A stretch of 64,000 bases of DNA. Origin: Undaria pinnatifida. Lineage: Eukaryota; Sar; Phaeophyceae; Laminariales; Alariaceae. The stretch lies in assembly GCA_012845835.1 (NCBI GenBank), contig JABAKD010000021.1, positions 2,461,706 to 2,525,705 on the forward strand, read 5' to 3'. The notes under the pieces were generated by a model. That model was not told where the DNA came from and ran no database searches. It worked only from the letters and a program-made list of their open reading frames with translations. The translations under genes were made by a program, and so were the position numbers. Of this stretch, positions 44,896 to 55,598 are shown piece by piece (the stretch's first letter is position 1; each line of letters opens with the position of its first letter).

Positions 44896-45847
44896 ATGTA
44901 GTAAGCTCATCCGAGAAGAGGTTTTGATAAGTCGACCAAAAACGAGGAACTGTTACGCGTAGGGGCGGAGACACAGAGTGTCCCCTGGCACGTCTGCCAA
45001 TTGATCTAGTCCTTGGTGAATACTCACTTTTCCTAGAGACTTGTGGAAATCTCGCTCTCGCGGGGCTGCAAGTAGTTTCTCTTTCCGTTTCGTTCGTTGA
45101 TTGTCTTTTCAACCCCCCCCAGGTGGCCCGCGGCAGGTCCTCGCCAAGGCTTCCCTTGTCTTAGCGCCTATGTTCCCCTCCGATTCGCATTTCTTCATCT
45201 CACCCCCCCCCTACAACCCTGACGGCACGCGCAAGAGTTTTAACGTTGGTGTCATTTTTCGACATGCCCTATATTGCCTTCGTCGTATACGGCGGTACGC
45301 GGCAGTTGGTGATGAATGGTTTGCTTTATTGTAGTGCCTGCGCTTCATTCAGTTTCTTTTCTTCGCCCTTTTCAGGCTTCATAGCCAGGCCGTTTGAAGG
45401 TGTGGGAGTGGGGTTTGAGGAGCCGTATCTTCGACTCGTTGCCCAGTTAGTGGAGCCTGGTTCTCCCAATATCTCCCATTCTTCGGTATATGCGGCTCGT
45501 CGGGTTGGGATAGTGTTATGGGTCGGCTTTGCAAGGCCAGCTATCACCTTACGTACAGGAAATTGGTCCGTTTCCGTATGTGCTAAGGCGGCGTTCGGTT
45601 TTCCTGATAGTCACGGCAAGAGCCGGACGGGAAACCCATATCGTTAGATGTCATCGCGGTTCTGGTGGGACAGTAAAGCTGTTTGTCTGCTACGTCCACT
45701 GAGTCTCTAAGAGAATTGAGTATTCACCAAGGACTAGCTCAATTGGCAGACCTGCCAGGGGACACTCTGTGTCTCCGCCCCTACGCATAACTGTTCCTCG
45801 TTTTTTGTCGACTTATCAAAGCCTCTTTTCGGATGAGCTCACTACAT
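44896..45847. mobile_element. Foldback element with ~125-bp terminal inverted repeats
   Basis: Left arm 44896-45030 and right arm ~45715-45847 are close reverse complements. From the outside in they read ATGTAGT.AGCTCATCCGA, AAGAGG.TTTGATAAGTCGAC, AACGAGGAAC, GCGTAGGGGCGGAGACACAGAGTGTCCCCTGG and CCTTGGTGAATACTCA. The ~690-bp interior has no transposase. Fragments of the family occur at 885, 1200, 11935 and 43190. An obvious target duplication was not found. Confidence 0.75.
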
Positions 45848-47891
45848 GCATCCAAACATCGTACCCTGTTGGATACTATGTCGATGTCCCTCCCGTTCTG
45901 GGTTCGAAGTGAAATCTGAACCAAATTCAAACGAGCATACGGTGGGAGGGGGGTTAAATCCATTATGGCAATCTTGGTATCCGATTCTAACCGCAAGAAT
46001 TATAATAGAAGCAAATAGGTCACGTTGTCCATCATATCGTTTTCGGTAGAGGATGGAGCGGGGCGGGGTGAACGGAGCAAAGCTGTATATGGATGTGCAC
46101 AATCCTTCAACCAAGCCTCGAAGTCATCTTCGATAGCCACGCCCAAAACACGGTCCACCAAGTCAAGTAGACTTGACACTCACCTGGTAAGAAGACAAGT
46201 CTATAACAGGCGACGTGATATTGTCAACGACCTACCTCGTACTGAATATCATCAGAGAGTTTTGATCGTCATTATGTGATATATATATATAGTCTACGGC
46301 ACTTGCAGCAGCATGTCAAACGTTTGATCAATTGCACCAAACCAGCTATCGTTAACAATAAGTAAATATACTTTACCATTGTGTTGATAACGTTTGGTTA
46401 TGTATGTTCAGCCTGGCAACATCCGTCGCAATCATATAGATAATCAAAATCACAATTTATCGGGCAGCATCCATCGGCCAGGGTACACTCAGGTTGAAAA
46501 TATGAGTTGCATCACCTCAAAATTTGTTGATCTCACAACTGACCAACCTAGTAGATATCGTTCAAGACCCTACAGTCAAGTTTTTGTGAATTATACGGAG
46601 CCACTATGTGTACGTTTTGGAAACAGGAAACCCAGACGCCGACCATGCGCCTTGTGTCCCAGGCCCACGAAGCTGCTCCTAGGCTACCCAGTGTCAATGC
46701 CAGGTCGCTGAATAACACCCCCCACCTTCTTCGTCTCCACACTAGCTGTTGCCATTCCACCACACAGCTCACGTAGGGAACCATCATGCGACCGAGCGTC
46801 TCAGGTCACCATCACCACCGCCACCAACAAGCTCGTAAACCGGTCTCCACGCATCTCTCACCGTTCACCCCTTCTTCAGACGACCGTGGAGACGAACAGG
46901 GCGCCGGGTGCGGGGGGGCTAGCTGATAGTTTCTGCTGCTGCTGCTGCTGCTGCTGAGGATCTGGCGCTTGCGACTTCCGCTGCGGTTGCTCTTTCAGCT
47001 TCCCTTGCTTGATGCCGTCAGTTCTCCCATTTCCCTGTTTGATCTCGAGCAAACGTTTCTCTACATTTCCTTCTACCCTCACCTCGTACGCTCCGCCTCC
47101 TCGAATAGGTCTGTCAACCGCAACGGCTTCATCAAATTCTCTCATTGTTGCCTGCTACTCACCCTCGTCAGCTTTCGTCAACAGTTGAGTGCGGTCGCGG
47201 CTTCTCTTTCTGCCTCAGTTGCGGTTAATTCTCCGACTCCACTCTGGACTCCACCATCATGTCTTCCTCGTGCACAGGTCCCTCCTTTATGTACCACACA
47301 TGTATTGCGATCGCGGCCGCCGGAAAACCATTACTGTGAACCTCGCTCACTACATTGGCTGTCCATACGTGTGGTGCAGTAGATTTAGCCCCTAGCACAA
47401 TATAGCAAGATACACGAGCGCTACCATGGTCTCACTGGGGGCCGGTATTGCGACTGCGCAGCTCCTGGGTTTTTCTTACGCTGGCGCTGGTCGCTTGCCA
47501 CCTCGGTGATTTCGCTTGGTTTGACTGGCGTTAGCACCTCGCCGGCCCCTCCAGGCATATCCTATAGCCTTTGCTATTTTCGGATGCCCGCTACCTCAAT
47601 ATCCGCAGGGACTGTAGCGTTCGGTTTCGCTATGCAGCCGCGCTGCTGTTCCTCCGTAAGCCCGAGGAAAGCAGTTGCCCTCTTCATATCAATCTCGCGC
47701 CACGTTAAAAAGAAAGATCTTTCCAACTAGTTGCAGTGCATGAGTAATCCATACACTGGGTGGTTTCCCGAACGAGGAGCAGAGGACAGCGCGCCACCGA
47801 CGTGAGGCGACAGAAAGGTGCTAGCAGACCAGATTTATAGTTATTACTCCACACACGATTCCGAATATAGTCTGAGCAACATATCTACAAA
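45848..47891. other. No recognised gene; polyQ-type CTG repeat
   Basis: An eight-unit CTG run at ~46931-46954 gives polyGln in a minus frame (46876-47145: helical Lys/Glu-rich then poly-Q). That frame may be an exon fragment, but no splice partner or domain was found. The remainder is unassigned. Confidence 0.35.
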
Positions 47892-48430
47892 ATGCGGAGT
47901 TTCTCTGGCCAACCACACTCTTTTACTGAACGTTTTTTTTTACTGGTTTTGTCGCGCCCGCGCGCAAAGCGCAGAACAGGTGTCTTTCTCATCCCACATC
48001 GAAAAATTTCGTTCCACCCCAGCACAAGCTTCTCGTATTCACCACCCCAACTTTGGAGCTCCGGTAAAACAAGTTCCCATCTGCTGTGACTGTCATGTCC
48101 GGTCCTGACAGTGCCTCTGTGTCGCAGAAACGCATGATTTCGAATATGAACAAGGTTTGGACAAAATGCGGTGGGACTCTGGCCTATCAACTCAGGGTCC
48201 AAACAAGATTTTTCAAAATGCGGTGTAACTCTGGCCCATCGACCTCTTTGTCTGAACGGGTTTTTGTATTGTTGGTGTCTTTATCATCCCACGTCGAAAA
48301 ATTTCGTTCCACCGCAGCAAAAGTTGCTCGTCTTCCCCACCCCAACTTTGGAGCTCCAGTCAAACGCGTTCCCATCTGCTGTGACTGCCATGTCCGGTAC
48401 TGAGAGTGTCTTTTTGGGGCAGGAACGCAA
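47892..48430 (+). repeat. Diverged tandem duplication of a leader region (~280-330 bp)
   Basis: Both units contain AATGCGG(A/T)GT..CTCTGGCC, TCATCCCAC(A/G)TCGAAAAATTTCGTTCCACC, CACCCCAACTTTGGAGCTCC, GTTCCCATCTGCTGTGACTG and CATGTCCGGT. A third partial head (GGACAAAATGCGGTGGGACTCTGGCC) sits between them. The ATGTCCGGT start codon of the next feature ends both units. Confidence 0.8.
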
Positions 48431-48626
48431 GAATTTTGCGTTATCGGAGAGAGAGGAGCTGGTCCGGCATCTACTCGCCGGCAGCGAGGATGAGGTTTTG
48501 AAGCGCGATGCGTTGCAGAAAGCCGCGGAGAAGTACGGGTGCCACTGGCAGACGATTGAGCGAGTGCGGATTAGGCGCTGGGTACGATCCAGCAAGATGC
48601 CCGCCATGTCGCCAACCAGGGGATGA
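48390..48626 (+). pseudogene. Transposase-type helix-turn-helix N-terminus, truncated
   Basis: A 79-codon frame from ATG in GCCATGTCC. Residues ~15-60 (ALSEREELVRHLLAGSEDEVL, KRDALQKAAEKYG, CHWQTIERVRIRRW) fit the N-terminal winged/helix-turn-helix of mariner/IS630-like transposases found in protists and algae: a helix, a G/D-rich turn, the A-x-K-[YF]-G core and a T-I-x-R-[IV] recognition helix ending near Trp. The frame stops soon after, and no DDE domain follows. It could also be a host HTH domain. Start chosen because the same ATG context is duplicated upstream. Confidence 0.5.
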
Positions 48627-48629
48627 TAG

Positions 48630-49384
48630 CGCACCACCCCCCTCTATGAAGCAATTATTTTTTTTTCTATCTCTCCAATGTGACATCTGATCGTATGCCA
48701 AGAGTGTCCGACGTCTACCGTGCCCCGCTTACGAACAATATCAGCCAAACCTTGCATATATTAGGAACAATCTTTACCTTGCTTAGACTTTATTTGAAAT
48801 CGGAGGCAGTACTAGGTAGACCGCGCGATTTTATTTGAAGCAAACGTCAGAACGGGCTCCACCCCATCATATCGAAGATTGGGACCACCAATCATGTCAA
48901 TAGCCCTAAACTGTCATCTCCGTAGATTGTATGCAGTCATACCTATCGGAATCAACCAACAAGCAGCCAGTAGACAGTGGCTCTTACACCGAGTAGTGGA
49001 CCGTTCGTCGATGAGGTAAATTGAAGCGCAGGAGAGGTCGGAAAATCCCCTCAACAATACGATGCGAATATTCCCGGTGTTGTCATTGCCGTAGTGGATA
49101 TCACATTAGCACGCATAATCTATGTACGGTTTGGTCACATGACAGGATCCAATTTTTGTTGAGTGGAATGATACTTCAAGAAACGATTCAACACAAACCG
49201 AACGTGGCACACACATGCCACGTATTTAATATTCGGAGCAAGTAATACATCTTGACCAAATGGTCGCACGTGCCAGGCCCGCAATGGTACATGCGTTTCA
49301 GACGCGCAACTGACACCGACTACATTGCGTGTCCCCAGGTACATTACATGAAAATAAAACATTCTGCAGCTGCGGGAGTAGTTA
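48630..49384. other. No recognised gene
   Basis: Contains the partner of the 41005-41110 repeat at ~48870-48960. Otherwise nothing recognisable. Confidence 0.4.
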
Positions 49385-49525
49385 AGATTTCGTCGACACT
49401 CATATATGCAAGCTGTGTGTGATACTCTAGTCGTGCGCGAGTTACAGGGTGTGTGTCCACATGAAGGGTACAGGTCGGCTCGACCCCGCTATAACTAGCT
49501 TGTATTTAGGATCAACAGGGTGACG
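49385..49525 (-). repeat. R1 end, inverted, diverged
   Basis: CGTCGACACTCATATATGCAAGCTGTGTGTGATACTC ... ACAGGTCGGCTCGACCCC ... AGGATCAACAGGGTGA. Most diverged copy in the window. Confidence 0.6.
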
Positions 49526-49529
49526 GACA

Positions 49530-51384
49530 CGATAGAGGTGCACCGCGATTGTTTTTAGGGTCCTCACGTTGGTAGCTTAAGACGCATGTCTTGACCCAAT
49601 AAAATGATTCCAAGGAAAAGATAACTGATATCACACCGGATGAAAACTCCCATGGTCTAGGTGTAGAACGGGAATCGTGCCAAAAAAAATGTCGTTTTTC
49701 TAACCATTTAGGGTTAAGGAGTTCCGTCATTCAGAAACATTTTTTTTCGGAAAGTGCTACCTCTGTGTCGTAGCATGCGTCGACGTTGATTAGTATGTGC
49801 ACACAAACAATGAAAACCTTTTGTGAGGGGAGTAAAAGGTGACGGCTGTGAAATGCAACTATGTATTATGTATATTCTGGAGTGGTATAGCCGGTGAGGG
49901 AAGGGCCGGGTTACAAGCGCGCGCTGGGGGGGCGGGGGGCGGAGGCGGGGGGGGGGGGGAAGGGCTGAAATGGAGAAGATAATTTCAACCTATTAAGGTC
50001 GTGTATATGAATTGGATCTACCGAACGGATGGCCCCAAAGGTGAACAAAATATTTTCACTTGTTGGGTAGTGTTTATACCCATGGAGGATCTTGATGTTT
50101 TTGGGACGGCGGAGAAAATAAAATGTGTGGCTGCTTGACGGAAGGCGGGGGGGGAGGGAGGGGGGGGGAGGGGGGGGGGAGGGGGGTATATTGGGGAGGG
50201 GATAGAAAACGGAGGTGGATGGGAGAAAATGGTTATATACCTGCGTGCGAAAGGCAAATGCCCAATATTCCAAAGAAAAGCTATTGGAGGTGGATGAGAG
50301 CCAAAGCGTTTAGCGTGGTGAGTCATCCCACCGTAGCGGTTGCACTTTTCGGGGCCGGACGTTTCTAGCCGGTTAAGCAACTCAACCATTGTGGAACTAC
50401 CGGTTATCATGATTTGGCTTCGTAAAATGTACTTGTTTTAGTACTAGAGCGCAGAGCAATGCTGGCCGAGTTGCGCCGGTAAATACCCTCCAGGTCATGC
50501 TTCAGGTGAGATGTTGAGTTCCCCACGCGGTAGGAGCTACAAAACGTCTGCTGCACCGCTGGCGCGGGACGACCCTCTAGTGTTGTGTTTGGTTTTTGTT
50601 GGTATACTTCGAATATTTATTCATAGGACTCATCGAACGTCAGCATGAAGTAGGTTCGAGATAACACATCAAAAAGCGATGTGGCGAATGCCAAGACAAG
50701 CGTTGGCAAAGAATGAATCAACGAAAAGCTCTCAGCATGTAAAATATATGTATAAGCGCGAATTATTGCAAATGCTTTCTAACCTCTATGTCGGGCGTCA
50801 CAGCTTCCAATCACGAAACGATAAGTGTATGTTTCAAACCAATGCGCATGATGAAGACTAAATCGATTGCGACTGGCCCATTTTTATTTGCTTCGCCGCC
50901 TAATATTGTCATTTTCATATAACTTGTGGACGTCGCGACAACAAAATTTGTAGAAATTCCAGCGGAATCATGTTTTCTGTTTCCAATCGAACCACGAAGT
51001 CTCGCGTACGAGAGATCAGCGAGCCTCCTCCGAAATCATACTTATTGTGCCAAGTAGCTCCCTCCTTTAGGCCTTTAGCTCGCATCTCGTCATGATACAT
51101 GCACAATTCTATGCTAGTCAACAAGGTAAGACAGCAATAATCTTCTCGAGCCCGACAAAGACACAAAAATATACGTATCGAAGCGGGAAGGGGGGAAGAA
51201 AGACTGCTTGTTGGCCCCAGACGCGAGCTACGTCTTTGGACAGGGACAATGACGAAGGAAAAGCGCGAAGAAACAAAAAGTGATGAGCCAGAAATCTAAA
51301 ACAAGAAATACTCTTCGAACGTTCCAACGAAAAGCCACAATTTTGTGTTGTTCGGCCATACTTTGGATCCTTGCTTTCTTTTAC
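49530..51384. other. Repeat partner and G-rich tracts, no gene
   Basis: 49530-49790 is the partner of 44420-44640. G-rich tracts at ~49925-49965 and ~50145-50205 produce Pro/Ser-rich artefact frames on the minus strand. From 50400 to 51384 nothing is recognisable. Confidence 0.4.
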
Positions 51385-51389
51385 ACCTG

Positions 51390-51835
51390 TATTATGGATA
51401 TTGTGGTATACCCCAGCACGGTGGCAGAGAGGCTGTGTCCCCGACGCTAGTCGGGTTGGTGACACTGTGCAGTGGATAGCCTGGAAGACTCGAGTGCTTC
51501 CGTGTTGAGGAGAAGATGTAAAGATGTTGTAAACACCGGCGCTTATGTGGCCAACACACACAGATAAACCGCAGACCATGCAGGAGTCCAGAATTTGGCT
51601 GGGTACTGGAGATGACCAGGATGGCTACGATGCTAGACAATCTGGAAGGATCCACACGAGAGAGTGAGCTACTCGTCAAGGCAACAGAGAATCCTACAGA
51701 AGTGATTACTCCGCATATTCATACGCACGTTACATACCCACCGACACATAATAGATCTACGATGATCTACGACGTACAAGTGCAGTGCTACTGAACATTG
51801 ACTCATTCTGGCTATGTGCTAACATTTCCATAACA
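51390..51835 (-). repeat. Copia 3' LTR (446 bp)
   Basis: Minus strand begins TGTTATGG and ends CCATAATA. Borders set by the shared LTR sequence and the ACCTG duplication. Termini TG..TA rather than the usual TG..CA. Confidence 0.9.
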
Positions 51836-51846
51836 CTCCTCCTCAA
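51836..51846 (-). promoter_or_regulatory. Polypurine tract (plus-strand primer)
   Basis: TTGAGGAGGAG on the minus strand directly abuts the 3' LTR start, the expected place for second-strand priming. Confidence 0.7.
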
Positions 51847-52038
51847 TGAAAGTTGCTCTGAATTGTGCCAAAACTAATGATGATAAACGTTAGCAAACAA
51901 ATGCCTGTCATGCGTGTTTCAACCAAGTGATGATATTCATTGTTTCCTACACAACCACAACTACAAAATTTAATCCTACGAAAGAAAATCAAAAGTGTAA
52001 GCTATTTCCAAACAGACAGAGTCAAACAAACAAATCAC

Positions 52039-52648
52039 TCATTTTCCTTTAAATTCGACGGTCTTGAACTTGTTGACGTCGAACTTGTTGATGAGGTCCA
52101 TAAGGTGCTTGAACCTGTGCTTGTTGAAGTGCTTTGTACCGATGTCGGCGAGGTTGTCCTCCGTCGGGACGTAATGGATGGAGATCCTCCCCTCCGTTAC
52201 CAGTTCTCGGATAAAGAAGAAGCGCAATGCGATGTGCTCGGTCCTCGAGCTGAAGGACCGGTTCCCCAATGCATGTAGGGTAGCCGTGTTGTCGCAGTAC
52301 ACAGGCATTTGTGCAAACTCCTTCCCGAATCCAAGCTCCGTTAGCATGTTTGATCAAAACACTGCTTCCTTCATCACCAGGGCGGACGCGACCAACTCCG
52401 CTTACATGGTGGACATCGCAACTAGACCTTGCAGCCCCGACCTGAAGCTCATCGGAGCGTTTGCCAGCATCGTCACGTAGCTTGAGGTCGACTTCCCGTT
52501 GTCAGGGTTGTTTGCCCAGTTCGAGTCCGAGAAGGTCGCGAGCTTAAAACCACCTTTTTTTAGGTGATGCTGAAGTTGGTCGTTCCTGCTAGATAGCGAA
52601 GAGTATGCTTTGCCGCCACCATGTGCACCTTGCTGGGTTTCGCCATCG
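52039..52648 (-). pseudogene. Copia RNase H domain
   Basis: Minus strand carries AAKHTLRYLAGT (connection), FSDSNWANNPDNGKSTSSY (first Asp), GLVAMSTM-stop-AELVA (Glu region), VYCDNTATLHAL (Asp) and HYVPTEDNLADIGTK (last His/Asp). A TAA interrupts at the Glu motif and a TGA follows shortly. A frame change near 52560 separates the connection from the first motif. The last ~100 codons are open to a stop at 52039. Degrades template RNA during replication; inactive here. Confidence 0.85.
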
Positions 52649-52925
52649 GGCGGACCAAGACTACGGTAGGGGGGGTACCCCCATTTTCACTGGTGTGTTT
52701 GAGCCACTCGCACGAGTAGCTCTGTAGCCTACGGATGAAGATGGTTTAGGAACTTGGTTTGCCGCAGCTTAGATCACCTTTGCATTGCGGATTGATTTCG
52801 TCAATGTAAAACATAAAGAAAACGTGAGATTGCATAGGAACAAAGGGGTTATTACCGCGAGTGACCCCTAGCCACTGAAATAAAAGGCCCAAAAGGGGAC
52901 CCCCCTACCGTAGGCTGGGTCGGCG
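52649..52925. mobile_element. M-family MITE (269 bp) inserted in Copia pol with 4-bp duplication
   Basis: Terminal repeats GACCAAGACTACGGTAGGGGG (52653) and CCCCCTACCGTAGGCTGGGTC (ending 52921) are inverted copies with two or three changes. GGCG flanks both sides (52649-52652, 52922-52925). The Copia reading on the two sides (QLAR..., then PMAKPSKVHMVAAKH...) matches adjacent parts of Copia reverse transcriptase once the insert and one GGCG are disregarded, which fixes the borders. Interior shares GCCACTCGCACGAG and GAGTGACCCCT words with the other M copies. Confidence 0.88.
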
Positions 52926-53999
52926 AGCCAATTGGCCTGTCGCGTACACGATGTCACACCTCAGCACTTGCGCAATGTACATGATCGATCCGACGATCCC
53001 TTGGTACTTGCGCGTCTCCTCCTCGTTGAGAAGTATGTCTTCGGGCTGTTTGTTCGAGATTTCGGAGCCGTAACCAGGTGTACCAGTCGGCTTGCAGTCC
53101 GACATCCCGAACCATTTAAGGATCGATTTGCAGTATGCATCTTGGGAAATAGTCAAGGTACCTGCCTCGCGATCCCTCTTGATTTCCATTGCGAGTACGA
53201 GAGATGCTTCCCCCATGTCGGTCATTTTGAAGCGCTTTTGCAACTTCTATTTCATTTTCGAAATGGCGTTAGAGTCGTTGCCGGCCAGGAGAAGGTCATC
53301 GACGTAGAGAGTCAGGTAGATCTTGGCCCCGTTGTGATCGTACAAATACCCGCACGGGTCTGACTTGAGTGCGACGAAGCCAATCTCGACAAGCACGGGA
53401 TCGATGGTGTTGAACCAGTTGCCTGGGCTTTGAGCAAGTCCGTAGAGGCTCTTCTCCAGCTGCATTACCATGTCACCTCCATCCTTGTCCTTGACCTCGA
53501 AACCGGGTGGTTGTTCAACCAACACTTGCGCTTGGATGTCCGCGAAGAGGAAAGCGGTAGAAACATCCATCTGGTCAAAGATGAGGTTGACCTCCACGGT
53601 GATTCACGCCACCATTCGCACGCTCTGGATCCTGCACACCAGAGCGTAGGTTCTGCCGCAGTCGAGTCCGGGAACTTGGTTCCAGCCCAGGGCCACGACA
53701 CGTCCCTTGAAGGAGCCGTCGGCCTTGCGTTTGAACACCCACTTGGACTTGATGCGCTTCCTTCCCGGAGGGACGGCTGAGCGCGGGACAAGTTTGTAGA
53801 CCTTTCGGTCGTTGAGGCTTTTCATCTCGCGTTCGGCAGCTGCGTTCCACTTCGCTGCGTCCGGTGAGGCCCGTGCTTCCTGGATGGTGCGAGGAACGTC
53901 TGGTTGCACTGCCCCAACGGCGTATGCGTATTCCGTGAATCCCAATGTGGCGTCCCTGTGCGCGACGTCAGGAAACTCCCCATCGCGGGAAACGTGCAC
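52926..53999 (-). pseudogene. Copia reverse transcriptase
   Basis: The minus frame holds the RVT_2 start (EMKSLNDRKVYKLVPR, IKSKWVFKRKADGSFKGRVVALG), motif A region DVSTAFLFADIQAQVLVEQPPGF, LYGLAQSPGNWF, and the catalytic YVDDLLLAG. GEASLVLAMEIKRD and YQGIVGSIMYIAQVLRCDIVYATGQLA follow. All are in one frame except for a TGA near 53604 and a TAG near 53247. It ends at the MITE. Would copy element RNA in particles; disabled by the stops. Confidence 0.9.
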
Positions 54000-54079
54000 G
54001 AAAGCCGACGAAGCTCGCTGAGGGTTTTCTGGTCGGGCGCGCGCGATATCGCCCGGGTAATGCTGGTGTCAGGAGGGGC

Positions 54080-54270
54080 TGATATGGAGCCGCGACCACC
54101 ACGAGAACCACGCCCACTCACCGAACCACGTCCACCCCCCGTCGCGATCCCTCCCCGCGCAGATGCACCACGCGAAGAGCCACCGCGGGTGTCACGTTCA
54201 CCACGAGATGAACCACGCCCACACGCGGAACGACCCCGCGATGTAGCACCAATTGGAGCAGAACCAGTAC
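54080..54270 (-). pseudogene. Arg/Gly-rich linker between integrase and reverse transcriptase
   Basis: Minus frame reads repeated RGSS, RGG, GRG units (CGRGSSRGERDTRGGSSRGA...). In Copia elements this linker is variable and often Ser/Pro-rich; an RGG-type composition suggests RNA binding but is inference. A TAA just upstream (~54344) ends the integrase frame. Confidence 0.6.
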
Positions 54271-54343
54271 CCGATGTACCAGGCGGCGACGCAGGACCAG
54301 ATGATGAACCGCCCGGAGCAGGACCGGAAGGTGATGCGGCAGG

Positions 54344-55598
54344 TTAAGGTGCACCCTTACCCGACTCAGGAGGGCTGACTCCTCCAGGCGAGGCAAGGCT
54401 GTCGTCCGCAGGCGCATCCTCGGCGGCAGGAGAAGGGTCAGCGGAGCTGAGCCCAAGGTCACGGTTGTTGACGGTGGAGATGTCCTCGAGAAGCTCGAGA
54501 ACAGACGGGTCCCCGACGGCATGATTGGAAGAAAGTGCATCGACCGAGTGGTTGGTGGTGTAGTGGCGCACATCTCGAATCATGTCGTTATGGTCGGCGT
54601 AAGCGAAGTCCCCGTCGTCAAAACCACACTCGTCCAGCGAAGGCGGCGCGGGAGTCGTTTCAATGAAGATAACGTTGCGACTCTCCCGCACCCGTCTCGT
54701 CTGAGCGTTGTAGAGACGGTAGGATTTGCTGTCCAGGCTGTAGCCCACCAACCGTCCTTCCCACGCACGGCTTTCCAACTTCTTGGTGTGCATCTCTTCA
54801 TGCACAAACGCCCGTGCCCCAACCACCCGAAGGTGTCCAAGGTGCGCGTCCTTGCCGTAGAGCGCCTTGTACGGCGTCCCGTTGTGCAAGGCTGCATGAG
54901 GAGTCCGGTTGCTCAGGTAGACCGCCATGTGCATCAGTTCTCTCCAAAGAAGGCTCGGCAGCGTAGTATCATCGAGCATGCAACGCACGATGTTCATGAT
55001 CGTCCTGCCTGCACGCGCGTTCGCACCGATCTGCTGGGGGGTGTTCGGCGATGCAAATTGTACCTGGATGCCGATGTCCAGGAAATACTCGATAGGCCGC
55101 GCTCGTAAACTCGGTTCCCTTATCCGCACAAAGCACGTGGACGCGCTCGCTGCGGGGGATGACGGTCCCCTTGTTGAACAACTGGAGGGCGTCAGTCGAG
55201 CAAATCGTATCCTTCATGAGGACGACCTCCTTCCATTTAGTGTGTTGGTCGACAAACTTGGCATCGTATTTGAAGCCGCCCAACGCGGTAGGCGTAAAGG
55301 GACCAAGGGCATCGACGAATACAATGTGAAAGGCGCGTGAAACGCCGTAAACGGCGTACTTTGGGTGCGGCTGTTGAGAGCTCTTACCAAAAGGGCACGC
55401 ACTGCAGTCCCCCACGTCGCCGGTGTGATCGATGACGTTGGCCGCCTCCTTCCTCAACACATCCAAGCTCTTGCTGTTGGTGTGCCCCATGCGCCGGTGC
55501 CAGAGACTAGCAGTCTCCACCCGCAAGGCAAGTCCGTGAGGAGCTTCCCCGAGGGTCTGCCGACCGCCATCCCCAGCGCCGAGCTTCTGATGGAGCAA
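54344..55598 (-). pseudogene. Copia integrase
   Basis: Order on the minus strand: the GAG-pre-integrase zinc-binding part (LWHRRMGHTNSKSL ... CSACPFGKS), core FVDALGPFTPTALGGFKYDAKFVDQHTKW (first Asp) and VLCADKGTEFTS (second Asp). After a frameshift near 55105 come NTPQQIGANARAGRTIMN, LPSLLWRELMHMAVYLSNRTPH and the C-terminal LESRAWEGRLVGYSLDSKSYR. The usual PQQNG.AER has become PQQIGANAR, so the third catalytic acidic residue appears lost. Inserts element DNA into the genome when intact. Confidence 0.88.

Noticed and set aside
52039-53999. Alternative genetic code to explain in-frame stops in Copia pol
   Set aside because: Stops are a mixture of TGA, TAG and TAA, with frameshifts as well, which is ordinary decay.
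54521-55108. 195-codon plus-strand frame
   Set aside because: Antisense to Copia integrase, whose motifs are clear on the minus strand.
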